Translations under genes and position numbers: made by a program
The notes under the pieces: model-generated
The model's input: only the letters and a program-made list of their open reading frames with translations
The model's database searches: none
What the model was told of the DNA's origin: nothing
Assembly (NCBI GenBank): GCA_038049695.1
Contig: CP142461.1
Coordinates: 25,923,001-25,987,000 of the forward strand
Length of the DNA: 64,000 nt
Origin: Cinnamomum chago
Taxonomy: Eukaryota; Streptophyta; Magnoliopsida; Laurales; Lauraceae
Reading direction: 5' to 3'
Part shown: one piece after another, positions 9,691 through 23,578 of the stretch
Position numbering within the stretch: position 1 is the first letter of the stretch
Layout of the letters: each line of letters begins with the position of its first letter

Positions 9691-12600
9691 GAGTACGGCA
9701 CTTGAAACTTTATTTTCTATTAAAGCTCGATCCTTGAGTTTTCTAGAAGGAGTATTTGCACCGAGGGTCGTATGAAACATATAGTATAGTGAACAATTTC
9801 GCATAGATACATTGATTGTGTTTTCGTGCAGAGGTTTCGTACAACGCGCCCGAAGTTCGGGTTTTAGCCTTTTCAGACGTAAGACATCCTGAAGTGTTTA
9901 CCAAACCCAAGATTCACATGAAACCCGTTTCAAACCGAAAAGAATCTCGAAATAACCTACAATGCGCATCTCAGCCAGAATCTCTTCAATTGGATTTCGA
10001 CGCGTAAGACTAGAGTACGACACTTGAAACCCTATTTCCTATTAAAGCCTGATCCTAGAGTTTTCTAGAAGGAGTATTTCCACCGAGGGTCGCATGAAAC
10101 ACATAGTAGAGTCAACAGTTTCGCATATATACATTGATTGTGTTTTCGTGCAAAGGTTTCGTACAACGCGCCTGAAGTTCGGGTTTTAGCGTTTTCAGAC
10201 GTAAAACTTCATGAAGTGTTTACCAAACCCAAGACTCACCCGACACCAGTTTCAAACCGAAAAGAATCTCGAAATAACCTACAGTGCGCATCTCAGCCCA
10301 GAATCTCTTCAATTGGATTTCGAGGCGTAAGACTAGAGTACGACACTTGAAACCCTTTTTGCTTTTAGAAATGGATCCCGTAGTTTTCTAGAAGGAGTAT
10401 TTGGACCAAGAGTCGCATGGAACACATTGTAGAGTCAACAACTTCGTAAAGCTACATTCTTTGAGTTTTCATACAAACGTTCCGTATGACGCATCCGAAG
10501 TTCGACTTTTAGCCTTTTCAGTCACAGAACTCCCTGAAGTGTTTACAAAACCCAAGATTCACCCGAAACCCGTTTTAAAACGAAAAGAATCTCGAAATAA
10601 CCTACAATGCGCAACTCAGCCCCGAATCCTTTCAATTGGATTTCGAGGCGTAAGACTAGAGTACGACACTTGAAACCTTATTTTATATTAAAGCTCAATC
10701 CTAGAGTTTTCCAGAAGGAGTTTTTGCACCGAGGGTTGCGTGAAACACTTATTATAGTCAACAATTTCGCATAGATACATTGATTGTGTTTTCGTGCAGA
10801 GGTTTCGTACAACGCGCCCGAAGTTCGGGTTTTAGCCTTTTCAGACGTAAGACATCCTGAAGTGTTTACCAAACCCAAGATTCACATGAAACCCGTTTCA
10901 AACCGAAAAGAATCTCGAAATAACCTACAATGCGCATCTCAGCCAGAATCTCTTCAATTGGATTTCGACGCGTAAGACTAGAGTACGACACTTGAAACCC
11001 TATTTCCTATTAAAGCCTGATCCTAGAGTTTTCTAGAAGGAGTATTTCCACCGAGGGTCGCATGAAACACATAGTAGAGTCAACAGTTTCGCATATATAC
11101 ATTGATTGTGTTTTCGTGCAAAGGTTTCGTACAACGCGCCTGAAGTTCGGGTTTTAGCGTTTTCAGACGTAAAACTTCATGAAGTGTTTACCAAACCCAA
11201 GACTCACCCGACACCAGTTTCAAACCGAAAAGAATCTCGAAATAACCTACAGTGCGCATCTCAGCCCAGAATCTCTTCAATTGGATTTCGAGGCGTAAGA
11301 CTAGAGTACGACACTTGAAACCCTTTTTGCTTTTAGAAATGGATCCCGTAGTTTTCTAGAAGGAGTATTTGGACCAAGAGTCGCATGGAACACATTGTAG
11401 AGTCAACAACTTCGTAAAGCTACATTCTTTGAGTTTTCATACAAACGTTCCGTATGACGCATCCGAAGTTCGACTTTTAGCCTTTTCAGTCACAGAACTC
11501 CCTGAAGTGTTTACAAAACCCAAGATTCACCCGAAACCCGTTTTAAAACGAAAAGAATCTCGAAATAACCTACAATGCGCAACTCAGCCCCGAATCCTTT
11601 CAATTGGATTTCGAGGCGTAAGACTAGAGTACGACACTTGAAACCTTATTTTATATTAAAGCTCAATCCTAGAGTTTTCCAGAAGGAGTTTTTGCACCGA
11701 GGGTTGCGTGAAACACTTATTATAGTCAACAATTTCGCATAGATACATTGATTGTGTTTTCAGGCAAAGGTTTCGTACAACGCGCCCGAAGTTCGGGTTT
11801 AGCCTTTTCAGACGTAAAACTTCCTGAAGTGTTTACCAAACCCAAGATTCACATGTAACCCGTTTCAAACCGAAAAGAATCTCGAAATAACCTACAATGC
11901 GCAACTCAGTCCAGAATCCTTTCAATTGGATTTCGAGGCGTAAGACTAGAGTACGACACTTGAAATCTTATTTCCTATTAAAGCCCGATCCTAGAGTTTT
12001 CTAGAAGGAGTATTTTTACCGAGGGTCGTATGAAACACATAGTATAGTCAACAATTTCGCTTAGATACAATGATTGTGTTTTCGTGCAGAGGTTTCGTAC
12101 AACGCGCCCGAAGTTCGGGTTTTAGCCTTTTTACACGTAAAACTTCCTAAAGCGTTTACCAAACCCAAGATTCACCCGAAACCCGTTTCCAACCGAAAAG
12201 AATGTCGAAATAACCTACAGTGCGCATCCCAGCCCAGAATCTCTTCAATTGGATTTCAAGGCGTAAGACTAGACTACGACACTTAAAACCCTTTTTTCTT
12301 TTAAAACTCGATCCCGGAGTTTTCTAGAAGGAGTATTTGGACCGAGAGTCGCTTGAAACACATAGTTGAGTCAACAACTTCGTAAAGCTCCATTGATTGA
12401 GTTTTCGTACAGAAGTTCCGTACGACTCTTCCGAAGTTCGACCTTTAGCCTTTTTAGTCGCAGAACTCCCTGAAGTGTTTACCAAACCCAAGATTCACCC
12501 GAAACCCGTTTCAAACCGAAAAGAATGCCGAAATAACCTACAATGCGCAACTCAGCCCAGAATCCTTTCAATTGGATTTCGAGGCGTAAGACTAGAGAAC

Positions 12601-13888
12601 GACACTTGAATCCTTATTTTCTATTAAAGCTCGATCCTGGAGTTTTCTAGATGGAGTATTTGCACCGAGAGTCGAATGAAACACATAGTATAGTCAGCAA
12701 TTTAACATAATTACATTGATTGTGTTTTCGTGCAGAGGTTTCGTACAACTCGCTCGAAGTTCGGGTTTTAGCCTTTTCAGACGTAAAACTTCCTGAAGTG
12801 TTTACCAAACCCAAGATTCACCCGAAACCCGTTTCAAACCGAAAAGAATATCGAATTAACCAACAATGCGCATCTCAGCCCAGAATCTTTTCAATTGGAT
12901 TTCGAGACGTAAGACTAGAGTACGACACTTGAAACCGTTTTTTCTTTTAAAACTCGATCCCGGAGATTTCTAGAAGAGGTATTTGGACCGAGAGTCGCAA
13001 GAAACACATAGTAGAGTTAACAACTTCGTAAAGCTACATTGATTGAGTTTTCCTACAGAAGTTCCGTACGACGCTTCCGAAGTTCGACTTTTTAGCCTTT
13101 TCAGTCCCAAAATTCCCTGAAGTGTTTACCAAACCCAAGATTCACCCGAAAGCATTTTCAAACTGAAAAGAATCTCGAAATAACCTACAAGGCGCAACTC
13201 AGCCCAGAATCATTTCAATTGGATTTCGGGGCGTAAAACTAGAGTACAACACTTGAAACCTTATTTTCTATTAAAGCTCGATCCTAGAGTTCTCTAAAAG
13301 GAGTATTTGCACCGAGGGTCGCATGAAACACATAGTATAGTCAACAATTTCGCATAGATACATTGATTGTGTTTTCGTGCAGAGGTTTCGTACAACGCGC
13401 TCGAAGTTCTAGTTTTAGCCGTTTCAATCGTAAAACTTCCTACAGTATTTCCCAAACCCAAGATTCACCCGAAACCCATTTCAAGCCGAAAAGAATCTCG
13501 AAATAACCTATAATGCGCAACGCAGCCCAGAATCTCTTCAATTGGATTTCGAGGCGTAAGACTAGAGTACGACAATTGAAACCCTTTTTTCTTTTAAAAC
13601 TCGATCGCGGAGTTTTCTAGAAGGAGTATTTGGACTGAGGGTCGCATGAAACACATAGTAGAGTCAAAAACTTCGTAAAGCTACATTGATTGAGTTTTCA
13701 TACAGAAGTTCTGTACGATGCTTCCGAAGTTCGACTTTTAGCGTTTTCTAGAGGCAGAACTCCCTGAAGTGTTTACCAAACCCAAGATTCACCCGAAACC
13801 CGTTTCAAACCGAAATGAATCTCGAAATAACCTACAATGCGCAACTCAGACCACAGTCCTTTCAATAGGATTTCGAGGCGTAAGACTA
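9691..13888 (+). repeat. HOR unit U4, expanded 13-mer (4198 bp)
   Basis: Order A-B-C-(D/A)-B-C-D-E-F-G-H-I-J. It exceeds a canonical unit by exactly 968 bp, three monomers (322+323+323). The hybrid D/A monomer at 10659-10980 marks the unequal crossover that duplicated A-B-C. The two A-B-C copies look essentially identical, so the event is recent or has been homogenised. Confidence 0.96.
10659..10980 (+). repeat. Hybrid monomer D/A, crossover junction in U4
   Basis: It begins as D (ATATTAAAGCTC, GAGGGTTGCG, ACACTTATTATAG) and continues as A (GTGCAGAGG, GTAAGACATCC, GACGCGTAAG). The last D-specific base is at 10759 (TATAGTCAAC, where A has GTGAAC) and the first A-specific base is at 10794. The exchange therefore lies in the roughly 34 bp of identity between them. 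Length stays 322 bp. Confidence 0.94.
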
Positions 13889-16800
13889 GAGTACGGCACT
13901 TGAAACTTTATTTTCTATTAAAGCTCGATCCTTGAGTTTTCTAGAAGGAGTATTTGCACCGAGGGTCGTATGAAACATATAGTATAGTGAACAATTTCGC
14001 ATAGATACATTGATTGTGTTTTCGTGCAGAGGTTTCGTACAACGCGCCCGATGTTCGGGTTTTAGCCTTTTCAGACGTAAGACATCCTGAAGTGTTTACC
14101 AAACCCAAGATTCACATGAAACCCGTTTCAAACCGAAAAGAATCTCGAAATAACCTACAATGCGCATCTCAGCCAGAATCTCTTCAATTGGATTTCGACG
14201 CGTAAGACTAGAGTACGACACTTGAAACCCTATTTCCTATTAAAGCCTGATCCTAGAGTTTTCTAGAAGGAGTATTTCCACCGAGGGTCGCATGAAACAC
14301 ATAGTAGAGTCAACAGTTTCGCATATATACATTGATTGTGTTTTCGTGCAAAGGTTTCGTACAACGCGCCTGAAGTTCGGGTTTTAGCGTTTTCAGACGT
14401 AAAACTTCATGAAGTGTTTACCAAACCCAAGACTCACCCGACACCAGTTTCAAACCGAAAAGAATCTCGAAATAACCTACAGTGCGCATCTCAGCCCAGA
14501 ATCTCTTCAATTGGATTTCGAGGCGTAAGACTAGAGTACGACACTTGAAACCCTTTTTGCTTTTAGAAATGGATCCCGTAGTTTTCTAGAAGGAGTATTT
14601 GGACCAAGAGTCGCATGGAACACATTGTAGAGTCAACAACTTCGTAAAGCTACATTCTTTGAGTTTTCATACAAACGTTCCGTATGACGCATCCGAAGTT
14701 CGACTTTTAGCCTTTTCAGTCACAGAACTCCCTGAAGTGTTTACAAAACCCAAGATTCACCCGAAACCCGTTTTAAAACGAAAAGAATCTCGAAATAACC
14801 TACAATGCGCAACTCAGCCCCGAATCCTTTCAATTGGATTTCGAGGCGTAAGACTAGAGTACGACACTTGAAACCTTATTTTATATTAAATCTCAATCCT
14901 AGAGTTTTCTAGAAGGAGTTTTTGCACCGAGGGTTGCGTGAAACACTTATTATAGTCAACAATTTCGCATAGATACATTGATTGTGTTTTCAGGCAAAGG
15001 TTTCGTACAACGCGCCCGAAGTTCGGGTTTAGCCTTTTCAGACGTAAAACTTCCTGAAGTGTTTACCAAACCCAAGATTCACATGTAACCCGTTTCAAAC
15101 CGAAAAGAATCTCGAAATAACCTACAATGCGCAACTCAGTCCAGAATCCTTTCAATTGGATTTCGAGGCGTAAGACTAGAGTACGACACTTGAAATCTTA
15201 TTTCCTATTAAAGCCCGATCCTAGAGTTTTCTAGAAGGAGTATTTTTACCGAGGGTCGTATGAAACACATAGTATAGTCAACAATTTCGCTTAGATACAA
15301 TGATTGTGTTTTCGTGCAGAGGTTTCGTACAACGCGCCCGAAGTTCGGGTTTTAGCCTTTTTACACGTAAAACTTCCTAAAGCGTTTACCAAACCCAAGA
15401 TTCACCCGAAACCAGTTTCCAACCGAAAAGAATGTCGAAATAACCTACAGTGCGCATCCCAGCCCAGAATCTCTTCAATTGGATTTCAAGGCGTAAGACT
15501 AGACTACGACACTTAAAACCCTTTTTTCTTTTAAAACTCGATCCCGGAGTTTTCTAGAAGGAGTATTTGGACCGAGAGTCGCTTGAAACACATAGTTGAG
15601 TCAACAACTTCGTAAAGCTCCATTGATTGAGTTTTCGTACAGAAGTTCCGTACGACTCTTCCGAAGTTCGACCTTTAGCCTTTTTAGTCGCAGAACTCCC
15701 TGAAGTGTTTACCAAACCCAAGATTCACCCGAAACCCGTTTCAAACCGAAAAGAATGCCGAAATAACCTACAATGCGCAACTCAGCCCAGAATCCTTTCA
15801 ATTGGATTTCGAGGCGTAAGACTAGAGAACGACACTTGAATCCTTATTTTCTATTAAAGCTCGATCCTGGAGTTTTCTAGATGGAGTATTTGCACCGAGA
15901 GTCGAATGAAACACATAGTATAGTCAGCAATTTAACATAATTACATTGATTGTGTTTTCGTGCAGAGGTTTCGTACAACTCGCTCGAAGTTCGGGTTTTA
16001 GCCTTTTCAGACGTAAAACTTCCTGAAGTGTTTACCAAACCCAAGATTCACCCGAAACCCGTTTCAAACCGAAAAGAATATCGAATTAACCAACAATGCG
16101 CATCTCAGCCCAGAATCTTTTCAATTGGATTTCGAGACGTAAGACTAGAGTACGACACTTGAAACCGTTTTTTCTTTTAAAACTCGATCCCGGAGATTTC
16201 TAGAAGAGGTATTTGGACCGAGAGTCGCAAGAAACACATAGTAGAGTTAACAACTTCGTAAAGCTACATTGATTGAGTTTTCCTACAGAAGTTCCGTACG
16301 ACGCTTCCGAAGTTCGACTTTTTAGCCTTTTCAGTCCCAAAATTCCCTGAAGTGTTTACCAAACCCAAGATTCACCCGAAAGCATTTTCAAACTGAAAAG
16401 AATCTCGAAATAACCTACAAGGCGCAACTCAGCCCAGAATCATTTCAATTGGATTTCGGGGCGTAATACTAGAGTACAACACTTGAAACCTTATTTTCTA
16501 TTAAAGCTCGATCCTAGAGTTCTCTAAAAGGAGTATTTGCACCGAGGGTCGCATGAAACACATAGTATAGTCAACAATTTCGCATAGATACATTGATTGT
16601 GTTTTCGTGCAGAGGTTTCGTACAACGCGCTCGAAGTTCTAGTTTTAGCCGTTTCAATCGTAAAACTTCCTACAGTATTTCCCAAACCCAAGATTCACCC
16701 GAAACCCATTTCAAGCCGAAAAGAATCTCGAAATAACCTATAATGCGCAACGCAGCCCAGAATCTCTTCAATTGGATTTCGAGGCGTAAGACTAGAGTAC

Positions 16801-17118
16801 GACAATTGAAACCCTTTTTTCTTTTAAAACTCGATCGCGGAGTTTTCTAGAAGGAGTATTTGGACTGAGGGTCGCATGAAACACATAGTAGAGTCAAAAA
16901 CTTCGTAAAGCTACATTGATTGAGTTTTCATACAGAAGTTCTGTACGATGCTTCCGAAGTTCGACTTTTAGCGTTTTCTAGAGGCAGAACTCCCTGAAGT
17001 GTTTACCAAACCCAAGATTCACCCGAAACCCGTTTCAAACCGAAATGAATCTCGAAATAACCTACAATGCGCAACTCAGACCACAGTCCTTTCAATAGGA
17101 TTTCGAGGCGTAAGACTA
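13889..17118 (+). repeat. HOR unit U5, canonical 10-mer (3230 bp)
   Basis: Canonical order. Private bases: CGATGTTCGGG in A near 14050, which breaks the central dyad; AAATCTCAATCC in D near 14889; AAACCAGTTTCC in E near 15412; GTAATACTAGAG near the H/I border at 16466. Confidence 0.97.
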
Positions 17119-20100
17119 GAGTACGGCACTTGAAACTTTATTTTCTATTAAAGCTCGATCCTTGAGTTTTCTAGAAGGAGTATTTGCACCGAGGGTCGTA
17201 TGAAACATATAGTATAGTGAACAATTTCGCATAGATACATTGATTGTGTTTTCGTGCAGAGGTTTCGTACAACGCGCCCGAAGTTCGGGTTTTAGCCTTT
17301 TCAGACGTAAGACATCCTGAAGTGTTTACCAAACCCAAGATTCACATGAAACCCGTTTCAAACCGAAAAGAATCTCGAAATATCCTACAATGCGCATCTC
17401 AGCCAGAATCTCTTCAATTGGATTTCGACGCGTAAGACTAGAGTACGACACTTGAAACCCTATTTCCTATTAAAGCCTGATCCTAGAGTTTTCTAGAAGG
17501 AGTATTTCCACCGAGGGTCGCATGAAACACATAGTAGAGTCAACAGTTTCGCATATATACATTGATTGTGTTTTCGTGCAAAGGTTTCGTACAACGCGCC
17601 TGAAGTTCGGGTTTTAGCGTTTTCAGACGTAAAACTTCATGAAGTGTTTACCAAACCCAAGACTCACCCGACACCAGTTTCAAACCGAAAAGAATCTCGA
17701 AATAACCTACAGTGCGCATCTCAGCCCAGAATCTCTTCAATTGGATTTCGAGGCGTAAGACTAGAGTACGACACTTGAAACCCTTTTTGCTTTTAGAAAT
17801 GGATCCCGTAGTTTTCTAGAAGGAGTATTTGGACCAAGAGTCGCATGGAACACATTGTAGAGTCAACAACTTCGTAAAGCTACATTCTTTGAGTTTTCAT
17901 ACAAACGTTCCGTATGACGCATCCGAAGTTCGACTTTTAGCCTTTTCAGTCACAGAACTCCCTGAAGTGTTTACAAAACCCAAGATTCACCCGAAACCCG
18001 TTTTAAAACGAAAAGAATCTCGAAATAACCTACAATGCGCAACTCAGCCCCGAATCCTTTCAATTGGATTTCGAGGCGTAAGACTAGAGTACGACACTTG
18101 AAACCTTATTTTATATTAAAGCTCAATCCTAGAGTTTTCCAGAAGGAGTTTTTGCACCGAGGGTTGCGTGAAACACTTATTATAGTCAACAATTTCGCAT
18201 AGATACATTGATTGTGTTTTCAGGCAAAGGTTTCGTACAACGCGCCCGAAGTTCGGGTTTAGCCTTTTCAGACGTAAAACTTCCTGAAGTGTTTACCAAA
18301 CCCAAGATTCACATGTAACCCGTTTCAAACCGAAAAGAATCTCGAAATAACCTACAATGCGCAACTCAGTCCAGAATCCTTTCAATTGGATTTCGAGGCA
18401 TAAGACTAGAGTACGACACTTGAAATCTTATTTCCTATTAAAGCCCGATCCTAGAGTTTTCTAGAAGGAGTATTTTTTCCGAGGGTCGTATGAAACACAT
18501 AGTATAGTCAACAATTTCGCTTAGATACAATGATTGTGTTTTCGTGCAGAGGTTTCGTACAACGCGCCCGAAGTTCGGGTTTTAGCCTTTTTACACGTAA
18601 AACTTCCTAAAGCGTTTACCAAACCCAAGATTCACCCGAAACCCGTTTCCAACCGAAAAGAATGTCGAAATAACCTACAGTGCGCATCCCAGCCCAGAAT
18701 CTCTTCAATTGGATTTCAAGGCGTAAGACTAGACTACGACACTTAAAACCCTTTTTTCTTTTAAAACTCGATCCCGGAGTTTTCTAGAAGGAGTATTTGG
18801 ACCGAGAGTCGCTTGAAACACATAGTTGAGTCAACAACTTCGTAAAGCTCCATTGATTGAGTTTTCGTACAGAAGTTCCGTACGACTCTTCCGAAGTTCG
18901 ACCTTTAGCCTTTTTAGTCGCAGAACTCCCTGAAGTGTTTACCAAACCCAAGATTCACCCGAAACCCGTTTCAAACCGAAAAGAATGCCGAAATAACCTA
19001 CAATGCGCAACTCAGCCCAGAATCCTTTCAATTGGATTTCGAGGCGTAAGACTAGAGAACGACACTTGAATCCTTATTTTCTATTAAAGCTCGATCCTGG
19101 AGTTTTCTAGATGGAGTATTTGCACCGAGAGTCGAATGAAACACATAGTATAGTCAGCAATTTAACATAATTACATTGATTGTGTTTTCGTGCAGAGGTT
19201 TCGTACAACTCGCTCGAAGTTCGGGTTTTAGCCTTTTCAGACGTAAAACTTCCTGAAGTGTTTACCAAACCCAAGATTCACCCGAAACCCGTTTCAAACC
19301 GAAAAGAATATCGAATTAACCAACAATGCGCATCTCAGCCCAGAATCTTTTCAATTGGATTTCGAGACGTAAGACTAGAGTACGACACTTGAAACCGTTT
19401 TTTCTTTTAAAACTCGATCCCGGAGATTTCTAGAAGAGGTATTTGGACCGAGAGTCGCAAGAAACACATAGTAGAGTTAACAACTTCGTAAAGCTACATT
19501 GATTGAGTTTTCCTACAGAAGTTCCGTACGACGCTTCCGAAGTTCGACTTTTTAGCCTTTTCAGTCCCAAAATTCCCTGAAGTGTTTACCAAACCCAAGA
19601 TTCACCCGAAAGCATTTTCAAACTGAAAAGAATCTCGAAATAACCTACAAGGCGCAACTCAGCCCAGAATCATTTCAATTGGATTTCGGGGCGTAAAACT
19701 AGAGTACAACACTTGAAACCTTATTTTCTATTAAAGCTCGATCCTAGAGTTCTCTAAAAGGAGTATTTGCACCGAGGGTCGCATGAAACACATAGTATAG
19801 TCAACAATTTCGCATAGATACATTGATTGTGTTTTCGTGCAGAGGTTTCGTACAACGCGCTCGAAGTTCTAGTTTTAGCCGTTTCAATCGTAAAACTTCC
19901 TACAGTATTTCCCAAACCCAAGATTCACCCGAAACCCATTTCAAGCCGAAAAGAATCTCGAAATAACCTATAATGCGCAACGCAGCCCAGAATCTCTTCA
20001 ATTGGATTTCGAGGCGTAAGACTAGAGTACGACAATTGAAACCCTTTTTTCTTTTAAAACTCGATCGCGGAGTTTTCTAGAAGGAGTATTTGGACTGAGG

Positions 20101-20348
20101 GTCGCATGAAACACATAGTAGAGTCAAAAACTTCGTAAAGCTACATTGATTGAGTTTTCATACAGAAGTTCTGTACGATGCTTCCGAAGTTCGACTTTTA
20201 GCGTTTTCTAGAGGCAGAACTCCCTGAAGTGTTTACCAAACCCAAGATTCACCCGAAACCCGTTTCAAACCGAAATGAATCTCGAAATAACCTACAATGC
20301 GCAACTCAGACCACAGTCCTTTCAATAGGATTTCGAGGCGTAAGACTA
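17119..20348 (+). repeat. HOR unit U6, canonical 10-mer (3230 bp)
   Basis: Canonical order. Private bases: AAATATCCTAC in A near 17383, GAGGCATAAG at the end of D near 18400 and TATTTTTTCCGAG in E near 18477. It is the last unit carrying the older B and C markers (AAGACTCACC; GCATGGAACAC). Confidence 0.97.
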
Positions 20349-23300
20349 GAGTACGGCACTTGAAACTTTATTTTCTATTAAAGCTCGATCCTTGAGTTTT
20401 CTAGAAGGAGTATTTGCACCGAGGGTCGTATGAAACATATAGTATAGTGAACAATTTCGCATAGATACATTGATTGTGTTTTCGTGCAGAGGTTTCGTAC
20501 AACGCGCCCGAAGTTCGGGTTTTAGCCTTTTCAGACGTAAGACATCCTGAAGTGTTTACCAAACCCAAGATTCACATGAAACCCGTTTCAAACCGAAAAG
20601 AATCTCGAAATAACCTACAATGCGCATCTCAGCCAGAATCTCTTCAATTGGATTTCGACGCGTAAGACTAGAGTACGACACTTGAAACCCTATTTCCTAT
20701 TAAAGCCTGATCCTAGAGTTTTCTAGAAGGAGTATTTCCACCGAGGGTCGCATGAAACACATAGTAGAGTCAACAGTTTCGCATATATACATTGATTGTG
20801 TTTTCGTGCAAAGGTTTCGTACAACGCGCCTGAAGTTCGGGTTTTAGCGTTTTCAGACGTAAAACTTCATGAAGTGTTTACCAAACCCAAGATTCACCCG
20901 ACACCAGTTTCAAACCGAAAAGAATCTCGAAATAACCTACAGTGCGCATCTCAGCCCAGAATCTCTTCAATTGGATTTCGAGGCGTAAGACTAGAGTACG
21001 ACACTTGAAACCCTTTTTTCTTTTAAAAATGGATCCCGTAGTTTTCTAGAAGGAGTATTTGGACCAAGAGTCGCATGAAACACATTGTAGAGTCAACAAC
21101 TTCGTAAAGCTACATTCTTTGAGTTTTCATACAAACGTTCCGTATGACGCATCCGAAGTTCGACTTTTAGCCTTTTCAGTCACAGAACTCCCTGAAGTGT
21201 TTACAAAACCCAAGATTCACCCGAAACCCGTTTTAAAACGAAAAGAATCTCGAAATAACCTACAATGCGCAACTCAGCCCCGAATCCTTTCAATTGGATT
21301 TCGAGGCGTAAGACTAGAGTACGACACTTGAAACCTTATTTTATATTAAAGCTCAATCCTAGAGTTTTCTAGAAGGAGTTTTTGCACCGAGGGTTGCGTG
21401 AAACACTTATTATAGTCAACAATTTCGCATAGATACATTGATTGTGTTTTCAGGCAAAGGTTTCGTACAACGCGCCCGAAGTTCGGGTTTAGCCTTTTCA
21501 GACGTAAAACTTCCTGAAGTGTTTACCAAACCCAAGATTCACATGTAACCCGTTTCAAACCGAAAAGAATCTCGAAATAACCTACAATGCGCAACTCAGT
21601 CCAGAATCCTTTCAATTGGATTTCGAGGCGTAAGACTAGAGTACGACACTTGAAATCTTATTTCCTATTAAAGCCCGATCCTAGAGTTTTCTAGAAGGAG
21701 TATTTTTACCGAGGGTCGTATGAAACACATAGTATAGTCAACAATTTCGCTTAGATACAATGATTGTGTTTTCGTGCAGAGGTTTCGTACAACGCGCCCG
21801 AAGTTCGGGTTTTAGCCTTTTTACACGTAAAACTTCCTAAAGCGTTTACCAAACCCAAGATTCACCCGAAACCCGTTTCCAACCGAAAAGAATGTCGAAA
21901 TAACCTACAGTGCGCATCCCAGCCCAGAATCTCTTCAATTGGATTTCAAGGCGTAAGACTAGACTACGACACTTAAAACCCTTTTTTCTTTTAAAACTCG
22001 ATCCCGGAGTTTTCTAGAAGGAGTATTTGGACCGAGAGTCGCTTGAAACACATAGTTGAGTCAACAACTTCGTAAAGCTCCATTGATTGAGTTTTCGTAC
22101 AGAAGTTCCGTACGACTCTTCCGAAGTTCGACCTTTAGCCTTTTTAGTCGCAGAACTCCCTGAAGTGTTTACCAAACCCAAGATTCACCCGAAACCCGTT
22201 TCAAACCGAAAAGAATGCCGAAATAACCTACAATGCGCAACTCAGCCCAGAATCCTTTCAATTGGATTTCGAGGCGTAAGACTAGAGAACGACACTTGAA
22301 TCCTTATTTTCTATTAAAGCTCGATCCTGGAGTTTTCTAGATGGAGTATTTGCACCGAGAGTCGAATGAAACACATAGTATAGTCAGCAATTTAACATAA
22401 TTACATTGATTGTGTTTTCGTGCAGAGGTTTCGTACAACTCGCTCGAAGTTCGGGTTTTAGCCTTTTCAGACGTAAAACTTCCTGAAGTGTTTACCAAAC
22501 CCAAGATTCACCCGAAACCCGTTTCAAACCGAAAAGAATATCGAATTAACCAACAATGCGCATCTCAGCCCAGAATCTTTTCAATTGGATTTCGAGACGT
22601 AAGACTAGAGTACGACACTTGAAACCGTTTTTTCTTTTAAAACTCGATCCCGGAGATTTCTAGAAGAGGTATTTGGACCGAGAGTCGCAAGAAACACATA
22701 GTAGAGTTAACAACTTCGTAAAGCTACATTGATTGAGTTTTCCTACAGAAGTTCCGTACGACGCTTCCGAAGTTCGACTTTTTAGCCTTTTCAGTCCCAA
22801 AATTCCCTGAAGTGTTTACCAAACCCAAGATTCACCCGAAAGCATTTTCAAACTGAAAAGAATCTCGAAATAACCTACAAGGCGCAACTCAGCCCAGAAT
22901 CATTTCAATTGGATTTCGGGGCGTAAAACTAGAGTACAACACTTGAAACCTTATTTTCTATTAAAGCTCGATCCTAGAGTTCTCTAAAAGGAGTATTTGC
23001 ACCGAGGGTCGCATGAAACACATAGTATAGTCAACAATTTCGCATAGATACATTGATTGTGTTTTCGTGCAGAGGTTTCGTACAACGCGCTCGAAGTTCT
23101 AGTTTTAGCCGTTTCAATCGTAAAACTTCCTACAGTATTTCCCAAACCCAAGATTCACCCGAAACCCATTTCAAGCCGAAAAGAATCTCGAAATAACCTA
23201 TAATGCGCAACGCAGCCCAGAATCTCTTCAATTGGATTTCGAGGCGTAAGACTAGAGTACGACAATTGAAACCCTTTTTTCTTTTAAAACTCGATCGCGG

Positions 23301-23578
23301 AGTTTTCTAGAAGGAGTATTTGGACTGAGGGTCGCATGAAACACATAGTAGAGTCAAAAACTTCGTAAAGCTACATTGATTGAGTTTTCATACAGAAGTT
23401 CTGTACGATGCTTCCGAAGTTCGACTTTTAGCGTTTTCTAGAGGCAGAACTCCCTGAAGTGTTTACCAAACCCAAGATTCACCCGAAACCCGTTTCAAAC
23501 CGAAATGAATCTCGAAATAACCTACAATGCGCAACTCAGACCACAGTCCTTTCAATAGGATTTCGAGGCGTAAGACTA
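20349..23578 (+). repeat. HOR unit U7, canonical 10-mer, first of the second subfamily (3230 bp)
   Basis: Canonical order. B and C switch together to new markers here (AAGATTCACC; TTCTTTTAAAAATGG; GCATGAAACAC), while H keeps GGAGATTTCTAG as in U3-U6. Confidence 0.97.
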
